Of a DNA stretch of 64,000 nucleotides, positions 8,572-16,939 are shown one piece after another. Below the pieces are notes generated by a model. That model was not told the DNA's origin. It saw only the letters and a list, made by a program, of their open reading frames with translations, and searched no databases. How positions within the stretch are numbered: the first letter of the stretch is position 1; every line of letters begins with the position of its first letter. The DNA lies in assembly GCA_041917055.1 (NCBI GenBank), contig JAYRYJ010000007.1:111438-175437 (forward strand). The letters are read 5' to 3'. This stretch comes from Pseudaquidulcibacter sp041917055 (GTDB taxonomy: Bacteria > Pseudomonadota > Alphaproteobacteria > Caulobacterales > Aquidulcibacteraceae). The translations under genes and the position numbers were made by a program.

Positions 8572-9989
8572 TTAGAAATAGAAAAACCAGAATTGTTGCA
8601 ACCTTGGGCCCGAAATCGCGTGATCCGGACACGACTTTAGAACTTGCTAAGGCGGGGGCGGATGTGTTTCGCCTTAATTTTTCCCATGGTTCTTATGATG
8701 ACCATCAATTAGCCTATAATTCAGTGCGCGCTGCTGAACTTGCAATCGGGCGGCCTTTGGGCATTTTGGCAGATTTGCAAGGGCCGAAAATTCGCCTCGG
8801 CAAATTCAAAAACGGCGAAAAAGTAAAATTGGAAAATGGCGAAACTTATCGTTTTGAATTGGGCGATTTTGAAGGTGACGCGACCAAGATTCCTTTACCG
8901 CAACCGGAAATTTTCGCGGTTATGAAAAAAGGTCTCGAATTATTAATTGATGACGGAAAAGTTCGCGTGAAAATTCAAGATCATGGCGAAGATTGGGCCG
9001 AAGTGAAAGTAATTCGCGGCGGCTTTATTTCCGACCGCAAAGGCGTGAATGTCCCGGGCGCAATATTACCAATTTCAGCTTTAACCGAAAAAGACCGCAA
9101 GGATTTGAATTTTGCGCTTGAATTGGGTGTCGATTGGGTCGCTTTGTCCTTTGTGCAACGCGCTGCTGATATGGCGGAATTGAAATCAATTGTCCAAGGT
9201 CGCGCGGCCTGTTTGGCGAAAATTGAAAAGCCCGCAGCGCTTAAACGCCTTGATGAAATTCTCGATTATTGCGATGGTGTTATGGTCGCGCGCGGCGATT
9301 TGGGTGTCGAACTTGCGCCTGAAGAAGTGCCAATTGCACAAAAAACTATACTTCGTGAGGCGCGCAAACGTGGTGTGCCGACAATTGTCGCGACACAAAT
9401 GCTTGAAAGCATGATTACTTCATCAACCCCGACCCGTGCCGAAGCATCAGATGTTGCCAATGCAGTTTATGAGGGTACAGATGCCTTAATGCTTTCTGCC
9501 GAAACCGCATCCGGTGATTTCCCACTTGAAGCGGTCGAAGTCATGAGCCGCATTGCCGCGCGCGTTGAAAAAGACCCACGTTGGCCCGAATTAATGGATG
9601 CTGAACACGCGGACCCAGAAGAAGCCGAGGTTCAAGACGCGATTTCCGCAGCCGCCCGTGTCGCCGCAAGTGCCGCGCGCGCGAAATGTTTGGTGGCCTT
9701 CACCGACCGTGGCACGACAGCTTTGCGTGTGTCACGCGAAAGACCTTTGCAGCCGATTTTGGCATTAACACCAAATCCGAAATCGGCGCGTATGTTGGCA
9801 CTGGTTTGGGGTCTGGAATCGCGCGTGGTTCGCAATCCGAAAAGTGGTTCGGATATGGCGAAAATCGCCTCGCAATTAACAACCGGTGTTGGTTTTACAA
9901 AGCCCGGGGATTTGATTGTGGTGGTTGCGGGTGTGCCATTTGGCACGCCAGGGGCGACAAACCTTTTGAGAATTGCAAGAGCGGCTTAA
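8568..9989 (+). CDS. pyk: Pyruvate kinase
   Basis: Transfers phosphate from phosphoenolpyruvate to ADP. 473 residues with the expected blocks: RTRIVATLGPKSRDP at the N-terminus, DVFRLNFSHG, ADLQGPKIRLG, the metal/substrate signature CLAKIEKPAALKRLDEI, GVMVARGDLGVELAPEEVP and PTIVATQMLESMI with TRAEASDVANAVYEGTDALMLSAETA. The C-terminal allosteric domain is complete. Last gene of the Entner-Doudoroff operon; its stop overlaps the stop of a convergent small gene, so termination must occur inside or beyond that gene. Confidence 0.97.
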   Translation: MIRNRKTRIVATLGPKSRDPDTTLELAKAGADVFRLNFSHGSYDDHQLAYNSVRAAELAIGRPLGILADLQGPKIRLGKFKNGEKVKLENGETYRFELGDFEGDATKIPLPQPEIFAVMKKGLELLIDDGKVRVKIQDHGEDWAEVKVIRGGFISDRKGVNVPGAILPISALTEKDRKDLNFALELGVDWVALSFVQRAADMAELKSIVQGRAACLAKIEKPAALKRLDEILDYCDGVMVARGDLGVELAPEEVPIAQKTILREARKRGVPTIVATQMLESMITSSTPTRAEASDVANAVYEGTDALMLSAETASGDFPLEAVEVMSRIAARVEKDPRWPELMDAEHADPEEAEVQDAISAAARVAASAARAKCLVAFTDRGTTALRVSRERPLQPILALTPNPKSARMLALVWGLESRVVRNPKSGSDMAKIASQLTTGVGFTKPGDLIVVVAGVPFGTPGATNLLRIARAA

Positions 9990-10276
9990 CAGCCAGGGGC
10001 TTCGGTTTCGTCAATCGTCGGTCTTAGGCCATTTTTCGTTAATTGACGTGAAGTTTGCGGCGCATTCATTGTGCCGCACGCGACTTCATGGTTGCTTTCA
10101 GCGATTGGTGACACCGCTTGGCGTTTTGGAAAAAACTGCGCGCCGAAAATCTGATAGACAGCAGCGACCAACATGAAGCCCAAAAGAATCGCCGGAATAT
10201 TATTCGGCTTTTTGACTTTTGCGGGGTCAATATTGGCGTCGATTGACATTTGCGGTCTTGAAATATCGTTTTCCAT
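9986..10276 (-). CDS. Small single-pass membrane protein, unknown
   Basis: About 96 residues from ATG 10276; a TTG at 10318 would add 14 residues but has no ribosome site. A polar N-terminus (MENDISRPQMSID...KVKKPNN) precedes one hydrophobic helix, IPAILLGFMLVAAVYQIFG, at roughly residues 26-44, then a Ser/Pro/Thr-rich tail that would be periplasmic by the positive-inside rule. It converges on pyk with overlapping stop codons. No family recognised. Confidence 0.5.
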   Translation of the reverse strand: MENDISRPQMSIDANIDPAKVKKPNNIPAILLGFMLVAAVYQIFGAQFFPKRQAVSPIAESNHEVACGTMNAPQTSRQLTKNGLRPTIDETEAPGC

Positions 10277-10343
10277 CGCGGCAGTATGGCACAGGAAAGT
10301 TAAAATCCGACTTTTCAAATAGATTGGATTCTATCGAATTTCT

Positions 10344-10619
10344 CTAGAAATCTTGCTGCCCGATAATTCTGATTATTCTAACTTTGTTTTTTTCAATTCT
10401 GTAATAGACCGAATGCGAAGCGACCACGCTTTTTCTAAATTCGCCATTTTTGGTATCGACAATTGGATAGAGTAGGGGGTTTGATGCGATAAGATCGAGC
10501 CTCTTCTTTATCTTTGCATTGTAAAAATCTGACTGAGCTTCACCGAAATTCAAATCTCCGTAAACGGATATATTGAATAGGTCTGCTTCTGCCTCGTCTG
10601 AAAGCTCATACTTTGCCAT
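10344..10619 (-). CDS. ParE/RelE-superfamily toxin
   Basis: A 91-residue protein (MAKYELSDEAEADLFNI...) with the ParE pattern: an N-terminal helix pair, FYNAKIKKRLDLIASNPLLYP, then EFRKSVVASHSVYYRI and VRIIRIIGQQDF strands at the C-terminus. ParE toxins poison DNA gyrase; RelE relatives cut mRNA on the ribosome, and sequence alone leans to ParE. ATG 10619 is chosen because it lies 14 bases inside the antitoxin gene, giving the usual antitoxin-then-toxin coupling. Confidence 0.85.
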   Translation of the reverse strand: MAKYELSDEAEADLFNISVYGDLNFGEAQSDFYNAKIKKRLDLIASNPLLYPIVDTKNGEFRKSVVASHSVYYRIEKNKVRIIRIIGQQDF

Positions 10620-10878
10620 TGAGTTTTCTTGTATAGGCTCTCGCTTCCGCGAAAATCTCATCAATCGATTTCTCGCTAATTCCGCTATCCAAGCCTTTTT
10701 GAAGTTCCGCCTCTAGCCATTCGCGATATTTGGGGTTTTGCATATTTTTTTGGTGAACGCGCTCAGCGATTGCTTCTTCGATAAGCATACGTTCATCACT
10801 AATATTGCCGGACGCAATTTCGGCATCGATCCATTCGGCTTGCTTTTCGGTGATTTCAATTTTGCGGATTACATTCAT
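10606..10878 (-). CDS. ParD-like antitoxin
   Basis: A 90-residue protein that opens with KIEITEKQAEWIDAEIASGN and continues DERMLIEEAIAER, the ribbon-helix-helix of ParD-type antitoxins, followed by a charged helical C-terminus that would neutralise the toxin. It overlaps the downstream toxin by 14 bases. Together they sit between pyk and purS, interrupting the purine cluster. Likely autoregulated, but I see no clear palindrome in the 60 bp upstream. Confidence 0.82.
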   Translation of the reverse strand: MNVIRKIEITEKQAEWIDAEIASGNISDERMLIEEAIAERVHQKNMQNPKYREWLEAELQKGLDSGISEKSIDEIFAEARAYTRKLNGKV

Positions 10879-10939
10879 AGCAATACTCCGTCGCCAATGT
10901 ATCGCAATTTATGGGAAAATCAAATCATTTGCCTATTGT

Positions 10940-11182
10940 CTAGGCGATACGCGACACCGAATAGGATTCGATCACCAAATTCGCCAATAATTTTTGCGAC
11001 ATTTCTTTGGCGCGCTCAAGGGCTCTGGTTTCGTCGGTCTCATTCACTTCAATCTCAATCGATTTGCCGATATGAACGTCCTCAACTTCATCAAAACCCA
11101 ATCCGTGCAAAGCATGTGCAACCGCACGCCCCTGCGGATCAAGCACACCATTTTTCAACTTAACATCAACGCGAATTTTCAT
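10940..11182 (-). CDS. purS: Phosphoribosylformylglycinamidine synthase subunit PurS
   Basis: Small structural subunit of the three-part FGAM synthase (PurS-PurQ-PurL), step 4 of purine synthesis; PurS dimers bridge PurL and PurQ to channel ammonia. The 80-residue protein MKIRVDVKLKNGVLDPQG...ALHGLGFDEVEDVHIGKS is unmistakable. I start it at ATG 11182, the usual family N-terminus, not at TTG 11194. It follows purC by about 40 bp on the minus strand. Confidence 0.94.
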   Translation of the reverse strand: MKIRVDVKLKNGVLDPQGRAVAHALHGLGFDEVEDVHIGKSIEIEVNETDETRALERAKEMSQKLLANLVIESYSVSRIA

Positions 11183-11224
11183 AACAATGCTCAATTTTAA
11201 TTTTTAATTCTTAATTCCAAAAGT

Positions 11225-11977
11225 CTAGCCTTCACCCGCCATTGCCTGTGCAGGGTCTTTGAAAATGCCAAGGCGTGTGGCAACTTCGGCATAGGCCTCA
11301 GAAAGGCCGCCTAAATCTTGGCGAAAGCGGTCTTTATCCAAACTATTATTATTGCGCGCGTCCCAAAGGCGGCACGAATCCGGGCTGATTTCATCGGCAA
11401 GAACTGTGCGAACCATTTCGCCCTCATAAAGACGCCCAAATTCCAGTTTAAAGTCAACCAGGCGAATGCCCACAGCGGCAAAAAGGCCGGAAAGATAATC
11501 ATTGATGCGCAATGCCAAGGCCATAATATCATCCATCTCTTGGGTTGTTGCCCAATTGAATGCAGTAATATGTTCTTCAGAAACCAAAGGATCGCCTAAT
11601 TCATCATTTTTATAATAAAATTCAACAATCGAACGCGGCAAAGTTTCGCCAGTGGTAATGCCAAGGCGCTTTGCAATTGAACCCGCAGCCACATTGCGAA
11701 CCACGACCTCAAGCGGAATGATTTCCACCTCGCGAATAAGCTGTTCACGCATATTAAGTCGTTTGATGAAATGGGTTGGCACGCCAATAGAGTTTAATTG
11801 ACCCATAATAAATTCGCTGATGCGATTATTTAATACGCCTTTACCTTCAATAATTGCGTGTTTTTGAGCATTAAATGCGGTGGCATCATCTTTAAAATAT
11901 TGGATTAAAGTTCCGGGTTCAGGCCCTTCATAAAGAACCTTTGCCTTGCCTTCATAGATTTTTTTGCGACGCGACAT
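11225..11977 (-). CDS. purC: SAICAR synthetase
   Basis: Phosphoribosylaminoimidazole-succinocarboxamide synthase: joins aspartate to CAIR with ATP. 250 residues, normal for the short bacterial type. Motifs: KKIYEGKAKVLYEG at the N-terminus, YFKDDATAFNAQKHA, VPLEVVVRN-type block IIPLEVVVRNVAAGS, and LVDFKLEFGR...LADEISPDSCRLWD near the C-terminus. GGGGGC lies just before ATG. The promoter region is shared with the divergent DUF1476 gene and contains a hairpin at 11990-12015. Confidence 0.97.
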   Translation of the reverse strand: MSRRKKIYEGKAKVLYEGPEPGTLIQYFKDDATAFNAQKHAIIEGKGVLNNRISEFIMGQLNSIGVPTHFIKRLNMREQLIREVEIIPLEVVVRNVAAGSIAKRLGITTGETLPRSIVEFYYKNDELGDPLVSEEHITAFNWATTQEMDDIMALALRINDYLSGLFAAVGIRLVDFKLEFGRLYEGEMVRTVLADEISPDSCRLWDARNNNSLDKDRFRQDLGGLSEAYAEVATRLGIFKDPAQAMAGEG

Positions 11978-11989
11978 TTAAGCCCCCGA

Positions 11990-12015
11990 AAAAATGATTC
12001 TCTAAAATCATTTTT
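11990..12015. promoter_or_regulatory. Inverted repeat in the purC leader
   Basis: AAAAATGATT and AATCATTTTT are perfect 10-bp arms six bases apart, beginning 13 bases upstream of the purC start on the minus strand. It could be a repressor site or an RNA hairpin just ahead of the ribosome site; nothing decides between them. Confidence 0.4.
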
Positions 12016-12182
12016 AACATACTAACAGAGTGCAGCCTCTATCACAATGAAACCTATCAAATCAAACTTTATTGCATTTGGCATTCACGACGAAAGTTTT
12101 ACATTAATACCGCCTTGAAATCTTGTGTTTAATCCCTTCATTTGGCATAGAGAGACGTTATTAAATTCAAGGATAGGAATCC

Positions 12183-12503
12183 ATGTCAAATTTTGAAAAG
12201 CGCGAGAGAGCCGAAGAAAGCAAATTCGCGAGCAATGAAGAATTAGAGTTCAAAGCAACCGCACGTCGCAATCGTGCTTTGGGTCTTTGGGCGGCGGGTC
12301 TTTTGGGTCTAAGCGACGAATCTGCACAAAAATACGCCGATAGCGTGGTCGCGGCGGATTTGCATGTCAAAGGCGATGAAGATGTTTATAACAAAGTCGC
12401 GAAAGACTTTGCTGATGCCAAAATCGAAGTTTCGGAACACAAAATTCGCCGCGAAATGGCCGAATTGCTCAATGCAGAACGCGAAAAATTAGGCGTGAAA
12501 TGA
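12183..12503 (+). CDS. DUF1476 protein, F1-ATPase zeta-subunit type inhibitor
   Basis: A 106-residue helical protein, MSNFEKRERAEESKFASNEE..., of the DUF1476 family restricted to alphaproteobacteria. Its best studied member in Paracoccus is the zeta subunit that blocks ATP hydrolysis by F1-ATPase. Length and the conserved RRNRALGLWAAGLLGLS core match. In many alphaproteobacteria this gene sits beside purC and purS, as here. ATG follows GGATAGGAATCC. The stop overlaps the next gene as ATGA. Confidence 0.88.
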   Translation: MSNFEKRERAEESKFASNEELEFKATARRNRALGLWAAGLLGLSDESAQKYADSVVAADLHVKGDEDVYNKVAKDFADAKIEVSEHKIRREMAELLNAEREKLGVK

Positions 12504-12766
12504 CATTGGGGCGCGTGATTATTGCAATTATTGCAATGATTGGCCTTTCGTCTTGTGCGCTTACAAAATATGGTTCAAAAACGCCGGAAGATAAATTGGC
12601 GGACAGCATTCGCTTATGCCGCGAAAAACAAAATGATTGGGATTATGAGCATAATTATTGCAAATATAATCCCTATAAAAATGCCGGAGATAGCCAATGG
12701 AAAGAACCATTGCCACCTTTAAGCAAAAAGGAAAAAAAGGACTTGCCGCCGCATTTGCAGCATTGA
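12500..12766 (+). CDS. Small lipoprotein, unknown
   Basis: 88 residues. The N-terminus MTLGRVIIAIIAMIGLSSCALT is a lipoprotein signal with lipobox LSSC, giving lipid attachment at Cys19. The mature part is short, charged and rich in Asp, Lys and Pro, with two further cysteines (RLCREK and HNYCKY). It starts inside the DUF1476 stop (ATGA) and overlaps the next lipoprotein gene by 70 bases in another frame. No family recognised. Confidence 0.65.
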   Translation: MTLGRVIIAIIAMIGLSSCALTKYGSKTPEDKLADSIRLCREKQNDWDYEHNYCKYNPYKNAGDSQWKEPLPPLSKKEKKDLPPHLQH

Positions 12767-12918
12767 TTCTTTTAAGTTCTTGCGCGCTTGGTCCTGTCGA
12801 AACTGACCCCGAAAAAGCCGCCCAAAGATGGGCCGAAATGCGCGAATATTGCTACAAACAAGGTGGGGTTTGGAATGATGATGTTAAGACCTGCCTAACT
12901 GCAGGAAAATCTTATTGA
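12697..12918 (+). CDS. Second small lipoprotein, overlapping the first
   Basis: 73 residues with a basic N-terminus (MERTIATFKQKGKKG), a hydrophobic stretch LAAAFAALILLSSC ending in a lipobox, and a short mature part containing EYCYKQGGVWNDDVKTCL. The two mature cysteines and the spacing around them echo the upstream lipoprotein (RLCREKQNDWDYEHNYC), so the pair may be diverged duplicates. It overlaps the upstream gene by 70 bases and converges on the deacetylase gene with a 7-base overlap. Confidence 0.6.
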   Translation: MERTIATFKQKGKKGLAAAFAALILLSSCALGPVETDPEKAAQRWAEMREYCYKQGGVWNDDVKTCLTAGKSY

Positions 12919-13652
12919 ACTTCTGAATATTCCAATTTCACAATTTTATAGCCCTTCTTTTTCAAAGATTTTAGCAAAGAGGGAAGGGCGTTTGCGGCTA
13001 ATTCTCTATTATCATGCAATAATATTATTCCTGAATTATTATGCATATCCAATTGCGCGAAGATTTTTTTGTGAACTGATTTTATGTCGGCGTTTTCTTC
13101 CCAATCGTATGCGATTGTATCGGTGGAAATCACATTGAAATTATTTTGATTGAGATAGTTGGTAAGATTTTGAGTATCCTGCAGAAATGGAAAACGATAG
13201 AAATGGGCGATATTTGTGCCGAATGCCGCTTCGGAGGCCGCTTTATTTTGCTCAAAATCCGCGATTTGTTGCGCATCATTGAGGCTTTGCATCGATAAAT
13301 GCGACATTGAATGTAGCCCGATTGAATGTCCCTGTGCCAAGACCTCGCGTGCAATTTGCGGGTTTTCATTTATCCTGTCACCGACCATGAAAAACGTCGC
13401 TTTGACACAATTTTGCTTTAGGGTTTCAAGAATTTTCGGCGTGACATAGGTTGGGCCATCATCAAAAGTCAAAACTACTTCAAACGGCTTTAAAGGCAAT
13501 TGCGAATATTTCTTTTCACCAAAATTTTGGCCGGAAAATTGCGCAAGATTTATGGTTCGGGTTTCGCATTTATGTGGCGCTTTTGCAAAGGCAGAAAAAC
13601 CAAAGCCGAAAATTGCGCAAATAAATGCAAAAATAAGGGAAAGGCGCGCCAT
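12912..13652 (-). CDS. Secreted polysaccharide deacetylase (NodB homology domain)
   Basis: 246 residues. Signal peptide MARLSLIFAFICAIFGFGFSAFA, then a NodB domain: VVLTFDDGPTYVTP (motif 1, catalytic Asp pair), GHSIGLHSMSHLSM (motif 2, HxxxH metal ligands), FYRFPFLQD (motif 3, Arg) and SGIILLHD (motif 5, His). Such enzymes remove N- or O-acetyl groups from peptidoglycan or exopolysaccharide in the periplasm. It follows purL by three bases on the minus strand; a link with purine synthesis is not implied. Confidence 0.9.
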   Translation of the reverse strand: MARLSLIFAFICAIFGFGFSAFAKAPHKCETRTINLAQFSGQNFGEKKYSQLPLKPFEVVLTFDDGPTYVTPKILETLKQNCVKATFFMVGDRINENPQIAREVLAQGHSIGLHSMSHLSMQSLNDAQQIADFEQNKAASEAAFGTNIAHFYRFPFLQDTQNLTNYLNQNNFNVISTDTIAYDWEENADIKSVHKKIFAQLDMHNNSGIILLHDNRELAANALPSLLKSLKKKGYKIVKLEYSEVQ

Positions 13653-13655
13653 GTG

Positions 13656-15857
13656 CTAATTCATCATTTCGGGCAGAAATTCCTCAAAAGCCGCACGCAT
13701 TTTGGAAATTTCCAAATTCATGGCGCCGCCGATTTCCAAATGTGAACCACTGGCAACGCCGATTTTCGTGAATTTAATTCCTGCTTTCAAGGCCATTTCG
13801 TGTGCCCGATTTAAATGGGAATCGTCGATTGCAACTACAAACCGCGCCTGGGATTCTGCAAATAAAGCGGCATTTTGCGCCAAATCATCATCCAAAGTGC
13901 CAACAATTCCCAAATTCGCGCCAAGGCACATTTTAGCGAGGCCAAGCGCCAACCCGCCATCCGATAAATCATGGCATGCGCTTAATAATTTACTCGAAAT
14001 CAAATTTGCAACTAAATCACAAGTGCGCTTTTCAAGTTCCAAATCGACCTTTGGCGGCGCGCCGTCACCACGCCCGACAATTTCGCGCATCACAAGGCTT
14101 GCACCCAATTCATCATGGGTTTCACCCAAAAGAACGATATTATCGCCCTCTTGGAATTTGCCATAGCCGATTGAGTTTTCATAATCAGCAATAAGCCCCA
14201 CACCGCCAACAACCGGCGTCGGCAAAATCGCCTTGCCCATTGTTTCATTATAAAGGCTGACATTGCCCGAAACGACGGGATATTCCAAGACTTTACACGC
14301 TTCTGCCATGCCGTGAATTGCGCCAACAATCTGACTCATAATTTCCGGGCGTTCCGGCGAACCGAAATTGAGATTATCAGTAATCGCAATAGGTGTCGCT
14401 CCCACTGCCACAATGTTTCGATAGCTTTCTGCAACAATTTGTTTTCCGCCCTCATAAGGGTCATTTAGGACATAGCGCGGTGTGCAATCATTCGTAATCG
14501 CAAGCGCTTTTTTAGTGCCGTGAACCCGCACCAAGGCCGCATCATAAGCTTTATCAGAAGCCGCCAAAGTATCGGCCATAACATGCCTATCATATTGTTC
14601 CCAAATCCAGCGTTTTGAGGCAACATCGGGGCAAGACAATAATTTCAAAAGCACTTCATTCAAATTGCCCAATTCACCAATTTCGCGCGCCGTGACATTG
14701 GCGGGCTTTGGTGTTTCAACCCACGGGCGGTCATAATTTGGGGCATCAGATGATAAAGGCCCAACCGGAATATCGCAAACCACTTCACCATCAAATTCAA
14801 GCACCATGCGCCCTGTGTCGGTTGTATAACCAATTACGGCATAGTCCAAATCCCATTTTTCCATAATGCCTTCGGCAATATGTTCAAGGCCTGGTTTAAG
14901 GATTGCCAGCATGCGTTCTTGTGATTCCGATAACATCATTTCATATGGCGTCATATGGCTTTCGCGGCACGGCACATCATTCATTTTCAGAACAATGCCA
15001 AGCCCTTCTTTACCCGCCATTTCAACGGAGCTAGACGTCAAACCCGCCGCGCCCATATCTTGAATGGCTTCGATGCAATCGGTCTGCATCAATTCAAGCG
15101 TGGCTTCGATAAGAAGTTTTTCCATGAATGGATCGCCGACTTGAACAGTTGGGCGCTTTTCGTCGGAATCAGCATCAAATTCCGCGCTTGCCATTGTTGC
15201 GCCATGAATACCGTCGCGTCCGGTTTTTGAACCGAAATAAACAATCGGTGAACCGACTTTTGCGCCGCGCGAATAGAAAATTTTGTCGGTTTCTGCCAAG
15301 CCAACGCACATGGCATTGACCAAAATATTGCCATTATATGATGCGTCAAAATTCACCTCGCCGCAAACGGTTGGAACGCCAACACAATTACCATAACCGC
15401 CAATTCCCGAAACCACGCCGGATAAAAGTCGCTTAGTAAGAGGGTGGTTGGCCTCACCAAATCTAAGGGCATTGGTTAATGCAATCGGGCGCGCACCCAT
15501 CGTGAATACATCGCGCATAATGCCGCCAACGCCGGTTGCCGCACCTTGATAGGGTTCAATGAATGACGGGTGATTATGGCTTTCCATTTTGAAGATTGCG
15601 GCTTGGCCGTCACCAATATCAATAACGCCCGCATTTTCGCCTGGGCCTTGAATAACTCTTGGCCCTGAAACTGGGAATTTACCCAAATGACGGCGCGAAG
15701 ATTTATAAGAACAATGTTCCGACCACATAACCGAAAAAATGCCCAATTCAAGCAAATTGGGTTCACGCCCCAATCTATCAAGAATGATTTGATATTCATC
15801 AGGCTTAATACCGTGTTGGGCAATAATTTCAGGTGTCATTTGTGAAGATTCGGTCAT
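13656..15857 (-). CDS. purL: FGAM synthase subunit PurL
   Basis: Large ATP-using subunit of phosphoribosylformylglycinamidine synthase. 733 residues, the size of the small bacterial PurL that needs separate PurS and PurQ, both in this window. Blocks include MWSEHCSYKSSRRHL, KMESHNHPSFIEPYQGAATG, GVPTVCGEVNF, IQDMGAAGLTSSSVEMAG, ESQERMLAI and SDGGLALGLAKMC. It is on the same strand as purQ, 2.8 kb upstream, and purC-purS, 1.7 kb downstream; other genes have been inserted between them. Confidence 0.97.
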   Translation of the reverse strand: MTESSQMTPEIIAQHGIKPDEYQIILDRLGREPNLLELGIFSVMWSEHCSYKSSRRHLGKFPVSGPRVIQGPGENAGVIDIGDGQAAIFKMESHNHPSFIEPYQGAATGVGGIMRDVFTMGARPIALTNALRFGEANHPLTKRLLSGVVSGIGGYGNCVGVPTVCGEVNFDASYNGNILVNAMCVGLAETDKIFYSRGAKVGSPIVYFGSKTGRDGIHGATMASAEFDADSDEKRPTVQVGDPFMEKLLIEATLELMQTDCIEAIQDMGAAGLTSSSVEMAGKEGLGIVLKMNDVPCRESHMTPYEMMLSESQERMLAILKPGLEHIAEGIMEKWDLDYAVIGYTTDTGRMVLEFDGEVVCDIPVGPLSSDAPNYDRPWVETPKPANVTAREIGELGNLNEVLLKLLSCPDVASKRWIWEQYDRHVMADTLAASDKAYDAALVRVHGTKKALAITNDCTPRYVLNDPYEGGKQIVAESYRNIVAVGATPIAITDNLNFGSPERPEIMSQIVGAIHGMAEACKVLEYPVVSGNVSLYNETMGKAILPTPVVGGVGLIADYENSIGYGKFQEGDNIVLLGETHDELGASLVMREIVGRGDGAPPKVDLELEKRTCDLVANLISSKLLSACHDLSDGGLALGLAKMCLGANLGIVGTLDDDLAQNAALFAESQARFVVAIDDSHLNRAHEMALKAGIKFTKIGVASGSHLEIGGAMNLEISKMRAAFEEFLPEMMN

Positions 15858-15941
15858 GGCGTGGATTTAGCGGAATAATTAGTTTTTGTCACGGGTTTGA
15901 CGCGTAAGTTGGTGGTGGATTGCAGGTGCGCGATTACTCCT

Positions 15942-16109
15942 CCCCTCAAAGGAGGGGTGGTGGCGCGTAAGCGCCGGTGGGGTTTTGCGGTCTAGAATAA
16001 ATCGCTTTGCCACAAGGCTAATAAAACCTCCCCTCACCACAAAGCCAAAGAACCCACGCAACCCCCCAGTCTCGCGATGCTCGACAGCCCCCCCCTACGA
16101 TTAGGGGGG
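15942..16109. repeat. GC-rich palindromic repeat cluster
   Basis: Three hairpins within 170 bp between purL and the HigBA pair: CCCCTC-AAAG-GAGGGG (15942-15957), GGCGC-GTAA-GCGCC (15962-15975) and CCCCCCTA-CGAT-TAGGGGGG (16090-16109). The first two with the intervening GGTGG look like one unit of the palindromic intergenic elements scattered in many proteobacterial genomes. No T-run follows any of them, so they are not simple terminators. The rest of 15858-16223 holds no gene that I can support. Confidence 0.55.
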
Positions 16110-16223
16110 CGGTTTACCGTTGCCACCAAAGAAAGTGATTTGCCTGAAAATTTACAGCATTTCAATAACGTATGGGTCTTCACAAAAATTTCGGATAAAT
16201 TTGGATTATTCATAAACATGCGC

Positions 16224-16252
16224 TTGACAGCATATTACATTCATGGCATATT
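16224..16252 (+). promoter_or_regulatory. Sigma-70-type promoter for the HigBA pair
   Basis: TTGACA at 16224 is a consensus -35; 17 bases later CATATT at 16247 is a 4/6 match to the -10. Transcription would start near 16259-16261, at or one base from the ATG at 16261, so the toxin message may be leaderless. Confidence 0.5.
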
Positions 16253-16260
16253 CTAACCCG

Positions 16261-16620
16261 ATGAGTTGGCAAATTAATTTTGATGATATGTTTTTCGAAG
16301 AGGCGAGACTCTTTGAAAAAAATGTCAAAATTGAAATGGCTGCAATGCTTAAATTATTGTCTGAATTTGGGCCAAATTTGAAACGACCGCACTGTGACAC
16401 TCTGAAAAGCTCGAAATTTTCAAATTTGAAAGAGCTTAGATTTGTAGCGAATGACGGTGTTTGGCGGTTGGCGTTTGCATTTGACCCGAATAGGGAGGCG
16501 ATTTTGTTGGTTGCTGGCGATAAATCCGGCGTAAATCAAAAGAGATTTTACAAGAATTTTATCTCAACCGCAGAACAAAGATACAGGGTACATTTAGAAA
16601 AACTTGGCAAAGGTGCATGA
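16261..16620 (+). CDS. HigB/Gp49-like toxin (RelE superfamily)
   Basis: 119 residues beginning MSWQINFDDMFFEE. The core LLSEFGPNLKRPHCDTLKSSKFSNLKELRF and VWRLAFAFDPNREAILLVAGDKSG matches phage-Gp49-like toxins of the HigB group, which cleave mRNA on ribosomes. I start at ATG 16261; an in-frame ATG at 16243 lies inside the predicted promoter. The antitoxin gene begins one base after its stop, in toxin-first order typical of higBA. Confidence 0.85.
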   Translation: MSWQINFDDMFFEEARLFEKNVKIEMAAMLKLLSEFGPNLKRPHCDTLKSSKFSNLKELRFVANDGVWRLAFAFDPNREAILLVAGDKSGVNQKRFYKNFISTAEQRYRVHLEKLGKGA

Positions 16621-16621
16621 A

Positions 16622-16939
16622 ATGACAAAGTCACTGAAAGATTTTATGGATTCATTTTCTGAAGAAGACCTTGAGAAAATTGATATCCGCGCGAAAGATT
16701 TGATTGAAGAAGAACATTCTTTGCGTTCGTTGCGTAAAGCCCATGAATTAACCCAAGAGCGTATGGCTGAACTTCTTGGTGTCAAACAAGAAAATGTTTC
16801 ACGTCTTGAAAAACGGTCCGATTTGTTACTTTCGACTTTGTCGTCCTATATCGAAGCAATGGGTGGAACATTAAAATTGGTCGCTAATTTTCCTAATCGA
16901 CCGGAAGTGGTTATCAAAACTCTGTCCGATATTAAGTAA
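16622..16939 (+). CDS. HigA-type XRE antitoxin
   Basis: 105 residues. The N-terminal half is helical and acidic (MTKSLKDFMDSFSEEDLEKID...); the helix-turn-helix is in the second half, LRKAHELTQERMAELLGVKQENVSRLEKR, followed by SYIEAMGGTLKLVANF. This arrangement is common for antitoxins paired with Gp49-like toxins. ATG 16622 is preferred over the TTG at 16604, which lies within the toxin gene. Confidence 0.85.
   Translation: MTKSLKDFMDSFSEEDLEKIDIRAKDLIEEEHSLRSLRKAHELTQERMAELLGVKQENVSRLEKRSDLLLSTLSSYIEAMGGTLKLVANFPNRPEVVIKTLSDIK

Noticed and set aside
15942..16109. GC-rich hairpins as transcription terminators
   Set aside because: None is followed by a run of T on either strand; a dispersed palindromic repeat fits better.
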